Assembly: GCA_030141605.1 (NCBI GenBank)
Contig: JAQGDQ010000153.1
Coordinates: 1-64,000 of the forward strand
Reading direction: 5' to 3'
Length of the DNA: 64,000 nucleotides
DNA from: Tubiluchus corallicola
Taxonomy: Eukaryota > Priapulida > Priapulimorpha > Priapulimorphida > Tubiluchidae
Positions 13,237 through 26,300 of the stretch are shown here, piece by piece (the stretch's first letter is position 1; each line of letters starts with the position of its first letter). Under the pieces are notes generated by a model. It had not been told where the DNA came from, made no database searches, and was given only the letters and a program-made list of their open reading frames with translations. The translations under genes and the position numbers were made by a program.

Positions 13237-13485
13237 TATCAAATCCACGATGGCCACACACTGCTCATGTAAAGTTGTGTGTGCTTATCCACACAGCTAT
13301 GAATCCATCTGTGTATGGAGTATCGAATCCACGATGACCACACACCGCTCACATAAAGTTGTGCACGCTTATCCACACAGTTATGAACCCACCTGTGTAG
13401 CGAGTATTGAATACACGATGGCCACACACAACTCACAAAAAGTTATGTGCACTTATCCATGCAGCTATGAAACTCGCCTGTAGTG
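13237..13485. repeat. 84-bp minisatellite, three copies
   Basis: Three tandem units share CACGATG(G/A)CCACACAC, (C/T)TTATCCA and CAGCTATGAA blocks, with equivalent CACG positions at 13246, 13330 and 13414, a period of exactly 84 bp. Because 84 is a multiple of three, open frames persist through it on both strands, which explains the apparent reading frames here. I see no start context or splice structure that would make it a gene. Confidence 0.8.
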
Positions 13486-16400
13486 TATATTTGTAAATTT
13501 AAGTATTTCAGTATTTTTGGGAAACGACTGATTCATTAATTTGTGGTAGAATGATAAACCAATCGTGTGCCTTCCACTAATCATTACTGTATTGTAATAA
13601 GAAATGGAAGTTATGCAAAAAAATTTATACTGTAGTTATACCTTGTACAGCACTGTACTTCAACTGAACTGGTTTATGTTTCTGCAATGTTAAATGCACC
13701 TCTTTTCTTAAATCATTTTTGCTTTATTGCTTTTCTTAATAACTCTATCAGATATAATTTTTTCCATTTTCCATTTCCGTGCAAATTGATCTATCTGTAT
13801 TTTCAATCTATGTACATGAATCAAGAAATCAAACTACTTTTTATATTATACAGTACTGTTACTCTGAATTAGCAGCCTAGGCAGATTAAGTTAGATTTGG
13901 AAGGGTATCCGCATGTGTAATGCATTCCCCAAAATGGTAAAAGCTTCCCCTAAACATGTCTTAAAAGTATCAAAATTACTCGAATTGTCAAAAAAAATTC
14001 ACGTTAGGGTGGATCTAGGCATAAAAGAATGAGGGCGCAACAGGGAAGATGAGAACTAGCGAGATGTCATGCAATACAGTTATATTCACCACCTCATACT
14101 TTAAAAATTAAATCCGCCTTTCTACTTGCTGCGGTGTTTGCTTTACTTATTTTTCTTGCAAAAATTTTTGTCACTTTAGTAATTGACACCATCGTGGAGG
14201 GAATCTGCTGAAATAGTGAGGTTGCACAGCCCCAGCGTTGAGTAATGCTCAGCAAGCATGAATGAGCATTGAGCATGTTGCCAAGAGCAAACATTTCATA
14301 GGAAAGCTCAAGGTTGGCACGTTGCTATTAGTGTTGCATGATGGATGGATTAATAGACTAGTTTAAAATGCGAAAGTGAAAGTGTTAAATAAAGTGAATT
14401 GAACAGGATATACTGGGAATAGGGTTTGTACATTTTCAGTAATATAAATTCGGTGTTTTAATTGCAGTTACTGTTATGGATATTTATGTTATGCTACAGC
14501 CTACTGCAAATTGTGGTGATGATGATGGTAGTGTGGTGATGTTAGTCACTACATTAGCAGTGATAAACTGATAAAGTTTTGTAATGACGTAGTACAAGAT
14601 TAATACAGAGAAGTGTTCACTGCAGTCATCATTTGACTTGATCAGAGCAATTATTATTATCAGTAGCAAAGCAATAATCCATTATGCAAATCTGTCTATT
14701 TAAAGTTAATGTGTAACTTTTAGCTATGATTATTTAAACTGAATAAACTGAATTTGAAGCTGAATTATTATGCTATGCTTAATTTTAAATCTTTCAATTT
14801 AGTAGCAAAACTCAGCAAAATTGTTTCCAAAAATGATGCAACAAAGTAAATTACCAAAAATTATAATTTATGCTACTGACCCAAGTCAATGTTCTTTGAC
14901 TCTAACACTTAAAGAACTTGAGCATGTCTTTCAGCTATCAAGTTCATAAATCAACCCTCAAAAACCGCCGACATGTGAGAATAAAGTACAAACAGTTCAA
15001 AGTTTAAAAAGTTTATGACATTGTTTGTTATACCAATGTACGAAAAAGACTGGTATCTGACCCAGCAAAGTTTACAGTTGTTTGTCACACTTATTACATG
15101 TAGCTAGAAAGTGCAATGTCTAGCAGGAACTTAGTTATTACTCTGGAGTGTACAGTTATTATGGCATTAGATTTTAAAAAGCAAGGAATTACTCTTAGCT
15201 TATAAACAAGTGCTTTCTTCTTAGAATTTCAGATATATAAAGGTATGAAGGTTTGATTTTTATCTTAATTGTCTGCTCTTTCTTTGCCAAAGGACTAGTA
15301 TACCTCATGTGTTTTTGCCATTATTGTAATGATAAACTAGTATCATTATTCTTCTTTATTTGGTTTCATTTTATTTACTGAAAATTTATAAAAATTAACT
15401 TTTACTTTCATTTTTCTAGTCTACAATTTAGAAGCAGTTTACAATTTTGGTTTATTATTTTTATGTCAGTTTTTTTTTGTAATTATGTAAATATTTGTAT
15501 AGGGGAGATTTTATAGCCTGAAGTAAAAAGTATACTACAATAGTAATGATATAACATTGTAATAGCAGATGTTTTGTAGAGAAGGCTTTTGTGAAGAATT
15601 TTTTAGATTTTCCATGGAAAAACATATCACTAACAATAATACTTGCTTGAACACCAAAAAATCTTTTGCCAGTATTATCAAATTCTTCATAATTATAACT
15701 TTTTATTAGCGGTACGTTAATATTTAGTTGTTTTATGCTGTTTGACCTTAAATAACACGATGGTACAATACGTGCACTGTGGAGCTTATAGTCCCCAATC
15801 ATTTTTCAAAGTTAAGAACACAAAAATCGTTATCGTATCCGCCCTTAAGGAATTTGTTTACTTTCAACATTTTACAGCGCTTTGCAATAAAAGTCAGCTG
15901 TGAATTTACGTCTGTTTAGAACTCTGCCACCACCGGAAAGTGCATGCTCTTGTACTAACGTGTCATTTCATATACAGCTCTTAGTCTGTGATCTTTAGTT
16001 TTTTGCCCCGAGGTTTTCAGGGCAAACTTGTACACGGCTTAGTAATTTTTTGCCAACAGGATTGTGTCTGGTTCTTACTTCTTAAAACTCTGCTTACTTG
16101 CTATTTAAAAGTAGGTAAATGGCGTTTTTAAAGCTTAAAATTTATTGTTGTTATTGACTGCGGCGCCATGAGAGAACAAGGTTGTAATTTTAAATTTTAT
16201 CTTATATCTTGATATATAAAAAGTCTATTTATTTCTGTTGGGTTTTTCTAGGACTAACTTGTATAGTGCTAACTTCTGTGTTATATTTGCACAAGTTGCT
16301 ATAAAAAGACATGCTGTGTGTAATTTAGTAAAAAAAATAAAAACATAATTTTAAAATTGTTGTCATTTGTCTAATTAAATACAAATGGCACCAAAAAATT

Positions 16401-17286
16401 AAATTATAAGATCATCTTAAACAGCAGTTTATATTTAGTTTTTACCTAGGAATATTTTCAATGAACATTTGTTTTATCAATGTTAAGTTAATTTGAAACA
16501 ATATAATGTTTTTTCCAGTTTCTTGCCAATGGATAGCTTGTTATACGCATTACCTGTATAACTGTATATATTACCAGTACTACTTATATGCTTGAGTTAT
16601 ATACTATTAAAATTATTAATTAAACTAACAGAAACTGGAGCAGATAAAGTAGATGGTTTATTTGAAATGCTAACATGACATTATAATAATTAATGAGACA
16701 TAAAAATGAAAGAAAAATGGTAGACACATTGACGTGAGAAAATGCTGAATTGAAAAGTTGGGGTCCATCGAGTTGGGCTTTATGATTTGTGTATTTAAAT
16801 GGCTGTCTTTGTCTTTTTAAATCCTCTGTTAATCACCTAATCATTGTTTGATGTTTCGTGTATATAGGTGAATTACTTTAAGCTAAGGTTTTTATAATTA
16901 GACATGCTTTCTTGATGTTATTTAGTGATTCTGGCTCATTCTCGATCTTTACTTCATATTGTATCCTTTTATGGTAAGCTGCATAATAATGTGCACGTAC
17001 TTCTGTCTAGATATGTGAGTTTAATAACTGCCAAAGCACAAGAATACAATGGACAGTTCAATTCACGTGGCTCTAAAAATTGTCGAATTGTACTAGCTAA
17101 CTAGCTGCTACTTTATTTGCACAAAAAGTACATTCACTGTTGTTAAGTAAATTGCATCCTTAAGTTTGCTGTTTGTTTGTGCCACAGTAATACTGCTACT
17201 CTTTGAACTCAGTCACTCTATATGAAGACATGCATGGCAGCAATAACCAGCAGTGTACACATGCATATTTTCCTTATCTGATTACA
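13486..17286. other. Upstream region of the ARHGEF10-like gene; no exon recognised
   Basis: AT-rich. It must contain the promoter and any 5' UTR exon of the large plus-strand gene, because the first coding exon appears to follow a splice acceptor (TTATCTGATTACAG ending 17286). A GC-richer patch lies near 15830-16170. A 113-codon open frame on the minus strand (15802-15461) has no recognisable similarity and is not called. Confidence 0.4.
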
Positions 17287-17380
17287 GTGAGGTGTTGAAC
17301 TACAAGCAGAAAGGCAATGAGCACTGAAGCCACTGTGAATTCAGTTCAGGAGAACCCAGAGCCCGATGGCTCTATTATAT
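17287..17380 (+). CDS. ARHGEF10: ARHGEF10-like exon 1 (start codon exon, long form)
   Basis: Acceptor TTATCTGATTACAG ends at 17286, so the exon probably carries 30 nt of 5' UTR before the ATG at 17317. It encodes an acidic, Ser/Thr-containing start ([11 protein letters not shown]) and ends in phase 1 at the donor GTAAGT. The long first intron that follows holds a codon-repeat-like tract at 18158-18221. Confidence 0.65.
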
Positions 17381-20300
17381 GTAAGTACATGTAGAGTTTT
17401 TATGCTTTATTGCTCTAGACTACTTTTGTGTGTACATTAGCAACAAACAACAAATTTACATGCAGTCCACTAACTCCACTGTTCTACCTCTTACCCTTAA
17501 CCATCATTATATCTCGTGACCAGAAGCAGCAGTTATTTCCTAGCAGAAAGTGCCTATCAGGCACTATTAAGCCACAGATGTTTTTTTGTGTATGAACAGT
17601 AAAAGCACACTGCTTAGTTTTTAATTAGCTGGATAACTTTATCAGTTATATTTTACTTATTTATTTATTAAAAAAGCAAAATATTATATTTAACTTAACT
17701 TTTAGCACAGAATCCTATAATAAATTCATAAATAACTGATAACAGCATCACGAACCATTAGATTGACTGTGAAAAACCTGCAGCGCCAGCCCAGGGATAG
17801 AACTCGGAACCTTACATGTTCATAAATGTTGTAACTGGAATGGTGTTAAAAGAAGCCACTCAGTTTCCTAGTATTTGAAAGTGTGGAACGTGTAAGTTAC
17901 CCGCGATCCACTCACCTTGATTTCACTTTCACTGGGAGACATTATAAGGCCAATTTTCTTAATGCAGAGCAACTTACAGGAAAACGTGGTAGAAAAACAG
18001 ACCAGCTTCACAACAGTTATATTTATAGTGGTATAAGTAGACCGATTTTTAGTCTCCTGTACGGAGTATTATAATTTTTGCATCAAAAGCCTGAACCTTG
18101 TTAGCATTACTTTGATTATGTTTGCAAAATAATGATCATGATTATGACGTTAATTGACGAAGACGATGATGACAACGATAATGATGACAGCAACAACAAT
18201 AACAATAATAATAATAATCATTTAAAAGATAAATATGGAGCAGTGCTATACAATACAGGGGATTTTAAACATTACCAAACAGATCCAACCTTTAACATGA
18301 TTGTAGTGAGTAGAGGGGGAGGTGTGTTGAACTTATTACCCATTTTAGGAACTAACTATCAGCCATATCCTGGCTGTCAAGAGAGTTGTTGTGGTGGGTG
18401 AGCATTTTATTTAGGTTTAAATGATTACTTGAGAACACTTGAGGTTCAAATAAATCCCATTTTTCCATTAGTGTGCTAATCAGGCAACATCTGATATTGC
18501 ATCTTGTTTTTTGGAATATCAGTGATCATCCATTAACTCTCTTGGTTAATATCATCATCACCCATCGAAGATCTTGCATGACTAGGGCACTGCCAGATTT
18601 ACTAGAATGTCTTTACTTCACAGGGATAGCTTCATGGGAGGATACCCCAGGAAACATAAATATTTTGCCAGCACATGGAAGTTGACCTACTTTAGCACGT
18701 ACTTACTGCTTGTGGGAAATAGGTTGATTATTACAAATTATGGCTCCAGGGTATTTGAAAGCTGAAAGCAAGCCTTTCATGGGCAGATTACTGATAACTG
18801 TCTTTAAAACGTTTTGGATACTTTCTAAAATTGTTTTTATATATTCCCGTTGCAAAACATTTACTGAAAGTTTATGCATACTAAATTTTTCTGAGACAGT
18901 CGATAATTATTCCAATGTAATGCTGTAGAAAATGTGTTATTTCCTGTGAAAATTGCCATATCGCTTATATTATTCTTCATTTTGCATTTTGTCAAAAATT
19001 AAAAAAGCCCGAAACTTGTCAAGTACTGTCAAAAACCTGAAACCTGAAATATTACCTTAATTTTTTGTTTGCTAATTAACTATCATTTAATAGCTGATAT
19101 AGGTGTACTTTGTCTGTCTTTTTTTATAGTTTCTTAACATTATTTACACTTAACAGTATCTGAGAAGCCAGATGCTATAAAGGACAGTTTGGAGACATGC
19201 AAACAAAAAAGCGATCATGCTGCCAGTGGAGAGAAAACTCACAGTAGACGTCCTTCCGCCCCTCCACCTCCACCTCCCAAACCATCTAACATCGGTTCTA
19301 CAGGTGATTGCTTTGCTATTAATGGCTGGGGCTAGCTGATTATTTCTAAGTAAAACTGTAACACTATTTTCTTTCTCTTCCCTTTCTTGAACTAGTAGTT
19401 TATGTTATTGAGTCTCGGAGACTAAAGTTGTTCTTGTCAAATTTCTACCACTTTTTTACTGATTAGTACTAAACTGAATTAATTTGTTAGGTTCCAAATT
19501 GAAAATGTGAGCCAAAAAGCTTATTTTAAAGCAATTGACCTGTCATTAAAGCAACAACGAGTTTACATGCAGATAGTAGAGTACTCTGTGCACACCAGTG
19601 ACATTACTGTGATTCATGAAATTTTAAAATTTTAACTCAGAGACATTTGCAACTAGGTCCTTTAGGAGCCACACATACTAATAAAAACTCCCAATAAGAC
19701 ACAGTAATAAGAAACAATTGCAAGGAATAAGTGAGAGTGACATAGTCACAATTGACTGCTAATGTACGATATATATATATCCTATTTTATATATATATAA
19801 AACCTATTGCAGTATCGCAAAACCATAGCTGCATGTTGCAATTCATGGTTGCCTGCTTGCAATTTTTTCACTATCCTATAAAAAATTTCATCCTCTTTTT
19901 AACATTAATTGAGTCAGAACTGGCTCTTATTAATTAATACATTGTTTGTATAAGGATGCCTAAGAAGACCTAAACAAGTAATAATAAAATTGCTATTAAT
20001 TTTTTGTAAGACCTTGGTATGTTACTCTTTTGTTATACAAAGTGAGATTTTCTGTAGGCATAATTTACTCTATTGTAGGCATAATTTACTCTAAAGATAC
20101 AGTTCACTGAATCAATCCATTACAATTGCTGCATCCTACATTTAATTGTGATTTTTCAAAGCAAACTTCTGCTTTCATCTCTTCTTTAACAGCCAGTTTT
20201 TTTGAAATCACTTCCAATTTTGCAGCTGGAGATCTAACATTCATGTTATGAGCAGTACGTAAACAAACTAGATGAATTCAAGGTTTTTGGTGAATAAGAT

Positions 20301-23300
20301 TAATTTAGCAGATAATCGTGTTTTTGAGAATATGTTACTCCTTGTTGTTGTAACTCTCACAGCTTTCACAGTATAAATGCTGTGACCATAAGGCAAGTTT
20401 AGTAAACAAATGAGTCAGGTAACTAAATAGGCCTACTTAGGGATTCTTCTCTAATATTATTGTAGTACTCAAAACAGAACATAAGTACACAACAGAACAA
20501 CACTTGTGTTCTATAGTCCTGCGGTAGTTGCCTTTCCTCAGGGCAGATTCTTTCATTTTTAAAACAATAAGTACCAATGGCACAAGACATCAGGTTTTAC
20601 ATACCTATCAAAAAGAGACCTGTAAACAGCATTTACACGTATTTGGTACGTAAAGTTATTTACCGTCCCAATTTGTTTACCCTGTTTTATATTGTTTAAC
20701 AAAAATATATAGCTTAATATGCAAAGCAAGTGCTGTGATTTCAGTGACACCAACATCTGAAGGATCTAGTCCTAGTCCCGTGCCTTGTTCTCACAATTCA
20801 CTGGAATCATTAAGGGAATTGGATGCTGGCTCAGCCACCAAAGATGATGACAATGCACAGACCTTGCAAGTACCACACGAATATGAGCATGTGAGACAGG
20901 ACAGCATATGCAGTGAGCATTCTTACGAATCACTCGAGTACACGATGAATATGGAAAGCATAGCTCCTCCACTTTTGCCACCAAGGTTCAAAGTTTTTAT
21001 ATGATTTTTTGCTGTGTTGTGTAAACTTAACAACTTATTTGTAAATGACTGTAAAATGTCATAGTTACAGCATTTCAATTTGCTTAAATTATTGATCAGG
21101 GAAATGTTAGAAAACTCAATTTAGGGATCCTGACAAATGAATGTTGCAGCTACCAACGAATGCGCAGTACAAATGCAGTGACTGGGAAGTTTGCAATTTA
21201 TTTCATTCTGAGATGCCTTATAAAAAACTGAGGTCAGAGAGTTCAGAGTTCATAATTTATATCGTCAGTTTTTCTTAGGGTGAACAGGGACTTTTAAGAA
21301 AACCCGCCTTTTAAATTTAAAGTGATTTTTACATACTATTATATATTTTAAGCTGCCAATGTGATAAAGCAGTATGCAGGTAATGTAATTAAACTTTTGT
21401 TATGCATGAAAAGTTGTCTGTCCTGAGCCTACTCTGTATTTTCCTGCAGTCGTCTCCATAAGTTTTGGAAGTAGGGTGATAATAGACTCACTGAGACCAG
21501 ATAGATGTCGCTGTGTAAGAAAACTTTTCAGGCCATCAATTAAACTGCAATTAGTTAAGCGTCGATTAGGCATGTATAATGAGCTACCCATATTTTTCCT
21601 TGCACACATAGGGCAGCGATTAATTTTTGCTTGATTGCCTGATTTTTCCTAATTTTTTGCATGTCGTGAATGCGTCATAGTGGATAAAAAAAAGACGTGA
21701 TTGTTCAAATCTCCATTGAATGCTTATTTTTAGAAAACTTCAGTGTCATTAATACTTCTTGTTGCAGAAAGAAAACCTAATGATTATAGTTGTATAGGAA
21801 ATGTAGAACTTTTTACATAGCATTAATGAAAATTGTTTAACTATTCCAGGCCAAGTTCTGATGGATATGTGTATTTCTATGGTGTACCATTTGAGCGATT
21901 CATTGCACACGACAAAAGTAATGACAGTACTCTGGTAGAAGAACCTGCAGATGTTAGTGAAACGGAACCATGCCGTTTAAATAATGATGAGTTAAAATCA
22001 CAGGAAACCATTAACTTAGAAAATACAAATAATGCAATAGGAGAAGCTGTTGATAGCGTAACCTGCAATAAAACTCTGATGCTTGAGGTTTCTGAGTCAG
22101 CGAGTGTGAAAAGTGCAGGAACCGATTCAGATTATGAGTATCGGACTTGTGAAATAAACCCATGTTATATTCCTACTTTAGTAGAAGAGAAAAATGTGGA
22201 ATATCCCGTGTCAAATGCTTCTGAATCAGTGATTTATGAAAATGTGGTGTGCCCAATATGTACGGACCGCAGCCAACTCGCCGGTGATCTAGCCAAATAC
22301 GAATTTGTCCCATGTGACAAACATAACATTCCCTTGAATAGCACCTGTGTTGAAGAAAATGATGATGTTGTGGAGGCTTCGAAGCCCAGTCAAGACGAGG
22401 GTGACACCCAGCTACAATTTCGGACAGTTAAACAGATGGTGGCTGCATTTTCAGCTACATCTGGAGTGAACGATTCTATAGGGAAATCTGTTTCTCCAAA
22501 GTTTAAGTGCAATAAGAATTCATTGAGTGATAAAATGCAAGAAAGCAATTCTAAAACTAGTGAGCCTGTTACAGAGACCCAAAGTGCAACTGAAACTGAA
22601 TCACTTTCAGAATATAAAGCATGCGACAACATACCGAAGACACCATTGCCTAGATCACAAAATCATGTTTATGACGAAGTATATGAAAATGCTCCTGGTG
22701 CTGATAGTGAAGCCCTTGTTACGTTGAATTTATATGGTGCACCTAATGCTTCCAATCGAAACAAATCCAAACGCAGAGTTGGATTTATTCTCAGAGAGCC
22801 TTCTGACAAATTGGATGATCCGAAGTCGCATACATATGAGGAACCTTTAGAAAGTCCCAATTTTCCTCATGGTGATCATTCTCCCAGTGAAGCTGATAAA
22901 TCTGTGATGCACGGTAAACCAGCTGTTGCTCCCAAATCCAATGTTTTTCAAAATGCCAGTTCAAAGAAACCAAGTCTGAAAAAGAAACCACAATCTTTCA
23001 AAGTCAAGACTTCTTCGGTGAAGGCGACTGGTTCTCATTTTGAAGAATGGCCCAGAATGTTTCCAAAGGATAATGAGGAAACCAAAGAAGTTAACGCTGC
23101 AGATTGGTCACCTTACGAAAAAACTGTACCTCTTACGAGCAATGAATCAGGTAATTTCTATTTAACCTGTTTGCAAAAACATATAAGATTGTTTAACCTG
23201 CCTTGTTTCTGTTGTCGATCAACTATGGCTTTCTGTAATTCTTTAGAGGTTTACTGTGATAGGTTCAAGATTTAAAGATTTATTTATTTAGCCAATATAC

Positions 23301-26300
23301 AAACATTCAAGCAAATACCGATTTATGCATTTCTGTAACAACTTAAGACTGTAATTTAATTATAATTACATCTATTAAAGCTCTTTTACCAAAAGCTGCA
23401 TAAATTAAAAGCCATCTCAGTAACATGATATATTTGAAATAGCATCTTATTTCAGTGTTAATGATATTATTGCTTGTGTCAATGATGGAAATAGATTTAT
23501 ACAACTGATATGCCACCATTATACATGTTATTTTGTCTTGTCTTTTCCTAGGACACATGGGCATTCAAAATTCGGCATCTTCACGGGTGCCTGACGACGG
23601 TGTACAGCGGGTATTTGACTGTCATGGATACGAATATGCCCTTTGTAACATTCCCGATTGCTCTCACCATCAGATTGGGAGACATTCGCATACCACTCCC
23701 AAACTAAGACTAGGTAAGATATTAATGCTGTTACAAACTTGTGCTCTAATTTGCTATAATATTTCTGTACGCCTCCTACTGTTTTAACTGACAGAACCAC
23801 TTTTAAGTATAGCTTTATGTCCATTATTTATCCAGCTAAAAAATTCTGTTGATATGGTTAGGGTTTCTGTTAGGGTCTTTGCTGTTCATCAGATTCTTCC
23901 ATGGGGCATATAATAGAAAAAGTTTTGCAAAATCTGTAAAAAAAGAGCTGTTTCATTTTCAACCTATAGTATTAGCTTCTAAATGCTGCTGGCAACTTCA
24001 GATGAGTTCAACTGTCAGTGGGTTAGCTAAGGGGAAAGGAGATGGCCTACTCCAGGGGCTCTTTTCAGAGGGTGGCACTTTCAATTTGATCAAGTGAACT
24101 AAAAAGTTTATTTTGTCTGAACAGTAAAAAGGCAAAACAACAGACACAATTTAATTTTCCATGAAAGTGCAACTTACAATGCTCTTCTGTCAAATGTCTG
24201 TAACAAAAAAAGCTTATGACTACTAATTTGATGTCTTTGTAACGTTTACGTAGCTTTTCCTTGTTTTCAAAATTTCTGTGCACTACACGTCTTGCATTAA
24301 CTGTGAAGTATTTTTATAATCACACTCATTCCTGTTTTAACTTTTGAAGAAGCCTCTAGGAAATATACCTTTTGAAACATGCAGAGAGAATTTATTTCTT
24401 CACAAACAAATCTTTCCAATAGTTTTTTTTATTATTTTATCAAATTATCTTAAGAATGTTTTATTGTTTTATTTAGTCATAAGTCATAGTCATAAGCCAT
24501 TTATTTCACATTACACATTTACAATAGTTTCATGTACAATATCTAGTGAAAGGGCCTGCAATGAATGTAATACAAATAACAAATACTGCACAGGAAAAGC
24601 TTCAAACACTGTTCACCTATATACGAAGGTAAATGTGTTGCGGGCAATCAAAAAGCAGGGCTTGTTAGATTGTCCCACACAGTGAAAGAAAAAAAAGTAA
24701 TGGACATAATCTGAAAATTTAAAGTGAATCGTGTGATAAAAAAAACATTAGTGCTTAAAATGGAGTGATGTAATAAATTTAAACTGTAACACAACGCCAC
24801 TAAATTTCACAAATCTAAAATTTAGATGTGTTTTTCATTCGGGGAGGGGGAGGCGTTAAACTCTCTCAAGTGTCACCCCAGGTGGCACAAGCTCTATCTA
24901 CACCTTTATACATTTTTGCAGGCTGTAATGAGGTTTCGTTAATTCTCCTCTCCCAAAAGAACAACTGGGAACAGTCTTACCTGATACTGAACATATTACA
25001 TTTGTCATCAAGGTTTCATGTTGTATTCCACAATGATCAGTTTTTAATACAGACAGTTTAACAAGAACTTTTTATAGCGCCTTTTGAACTCTTGGTAGAA
25101 TCAAATGTCTTTTCAAGTTTTTTTGAGTTTTAATTGTAGTTTTGTTTTTGCTTCTTGTCGTGCAATTTACTGTCACATAAATAAGAAAATAAGAGCTGCT
25201 AGCCTCGGTCACATAAGTATAATTATAAAGCGATTAATTTACAGGACCTGAAGGTGCAGAAGCCGAGTACGATCAATTACGAAAACAAAGGTTCAACCCT
25301 CAAGCACTTGTCGATCATCAGTATGGACACCTAAAGCCAACCACAAAAGGTAAAAGGAGTGAATTAGGAGAAAAAGTAGCAAAGCATTTATATTGTAAAT
25401 GAATGGTTTTGAGTGACTTGACTTCTTTTACATTTGGCCAATAATTTACCTGAATGCTAACAGGTAATGAAGCCGAAACTATACATGAAATTGCACCGGA
25501 AACAGGACATGTTTACTATCTCCACGGCAGCTATGAGGACAACAGCTTGCAGCAAACAAGTAAGGCAACACAATATGCAACTTACTCTGTCATTTTGTTT
25601 ATAATATGTGCATCATTTCAACTACCACGCACTTAGTACTGTGCCAGTGCCTCGTTCGTTAAAGTTGTGCAAATGCCTCTTGGTATTTTTACAAATAAAA
25701 TTCTTTTTATAATGTTAGTTTTCTAAAAGGATCAGTCAATAAAAGTTTTAGTTAGCGATCACATAAAACAATAATGATTATGAAGGAATAGTTAATAACT
25801 TTCATGTTATTAACTAATTTTAATACTCAAGAGTAATGTTGTCATTAATTCAAAGAGTACCATTGTCAGTGGGTTTTCCGTAATTGAAATAATTGTTTTA
25901 CAGATTTGTTCTCTTTGCTTTTTTAGACAGTAGTGATGTCTTTTACGATGACTTCCGTCATGATGGCATTGATGATGATGATGATGAAGACATTTATGAA
26001 GAAATACAATCGGGACTTCTCGAAAGCATTGGTACCCCATCAGCAAACTCACACTGGTCTTCTGATTTTGACTCTTCTGGATCGGTCGATAGTGGTGAGG
26101 ACATGCAAGTTAAAGGATTTCAAGAAAAAGAGGCTAGAGAGGTATGTTCTTTATTAAGACTTGCTAGTATAGTTGACATGTTAGCATATTCACCTCTTGA
26201 TGATTCTTGTTAAATCAGCCATTTGGTTTAGTAATGTTTTGATTCTAGAACTCTAGAAATTCACATTGTGAAAGGTAGAAATTTTCTTACATACCTGCAG

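Noticed and set aside
13239-13483. Open frames on both strands of the minisatellite
   Set aside because: Explained by the 84-bp period being a multiple of three.
15461-15802. 113-codon minus-strand frame
   Set aside because: No similarity recognised, no splice partners, Lys/Ile/Phe-rich as expected from AT-rich random sequence.
18132-18401. 89-codon plus-strand frame starting with an Asp/Asn run
   Set aside because: Produced by a trinucleotide tract inside intron 1; no acceptor/donor pair in a usable phase.
21400-21609. 69-codon minus-strand frame in intron 3
   Set aside because: Looks somewhat transposon-like but no family could be named and no ends were found.
24344-24685. 113-codon plus-strand frame in intron 5
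   Set aside because: Exons 5 and 6 already join in phase without it, and no acceptor precedes it in a matching frame.
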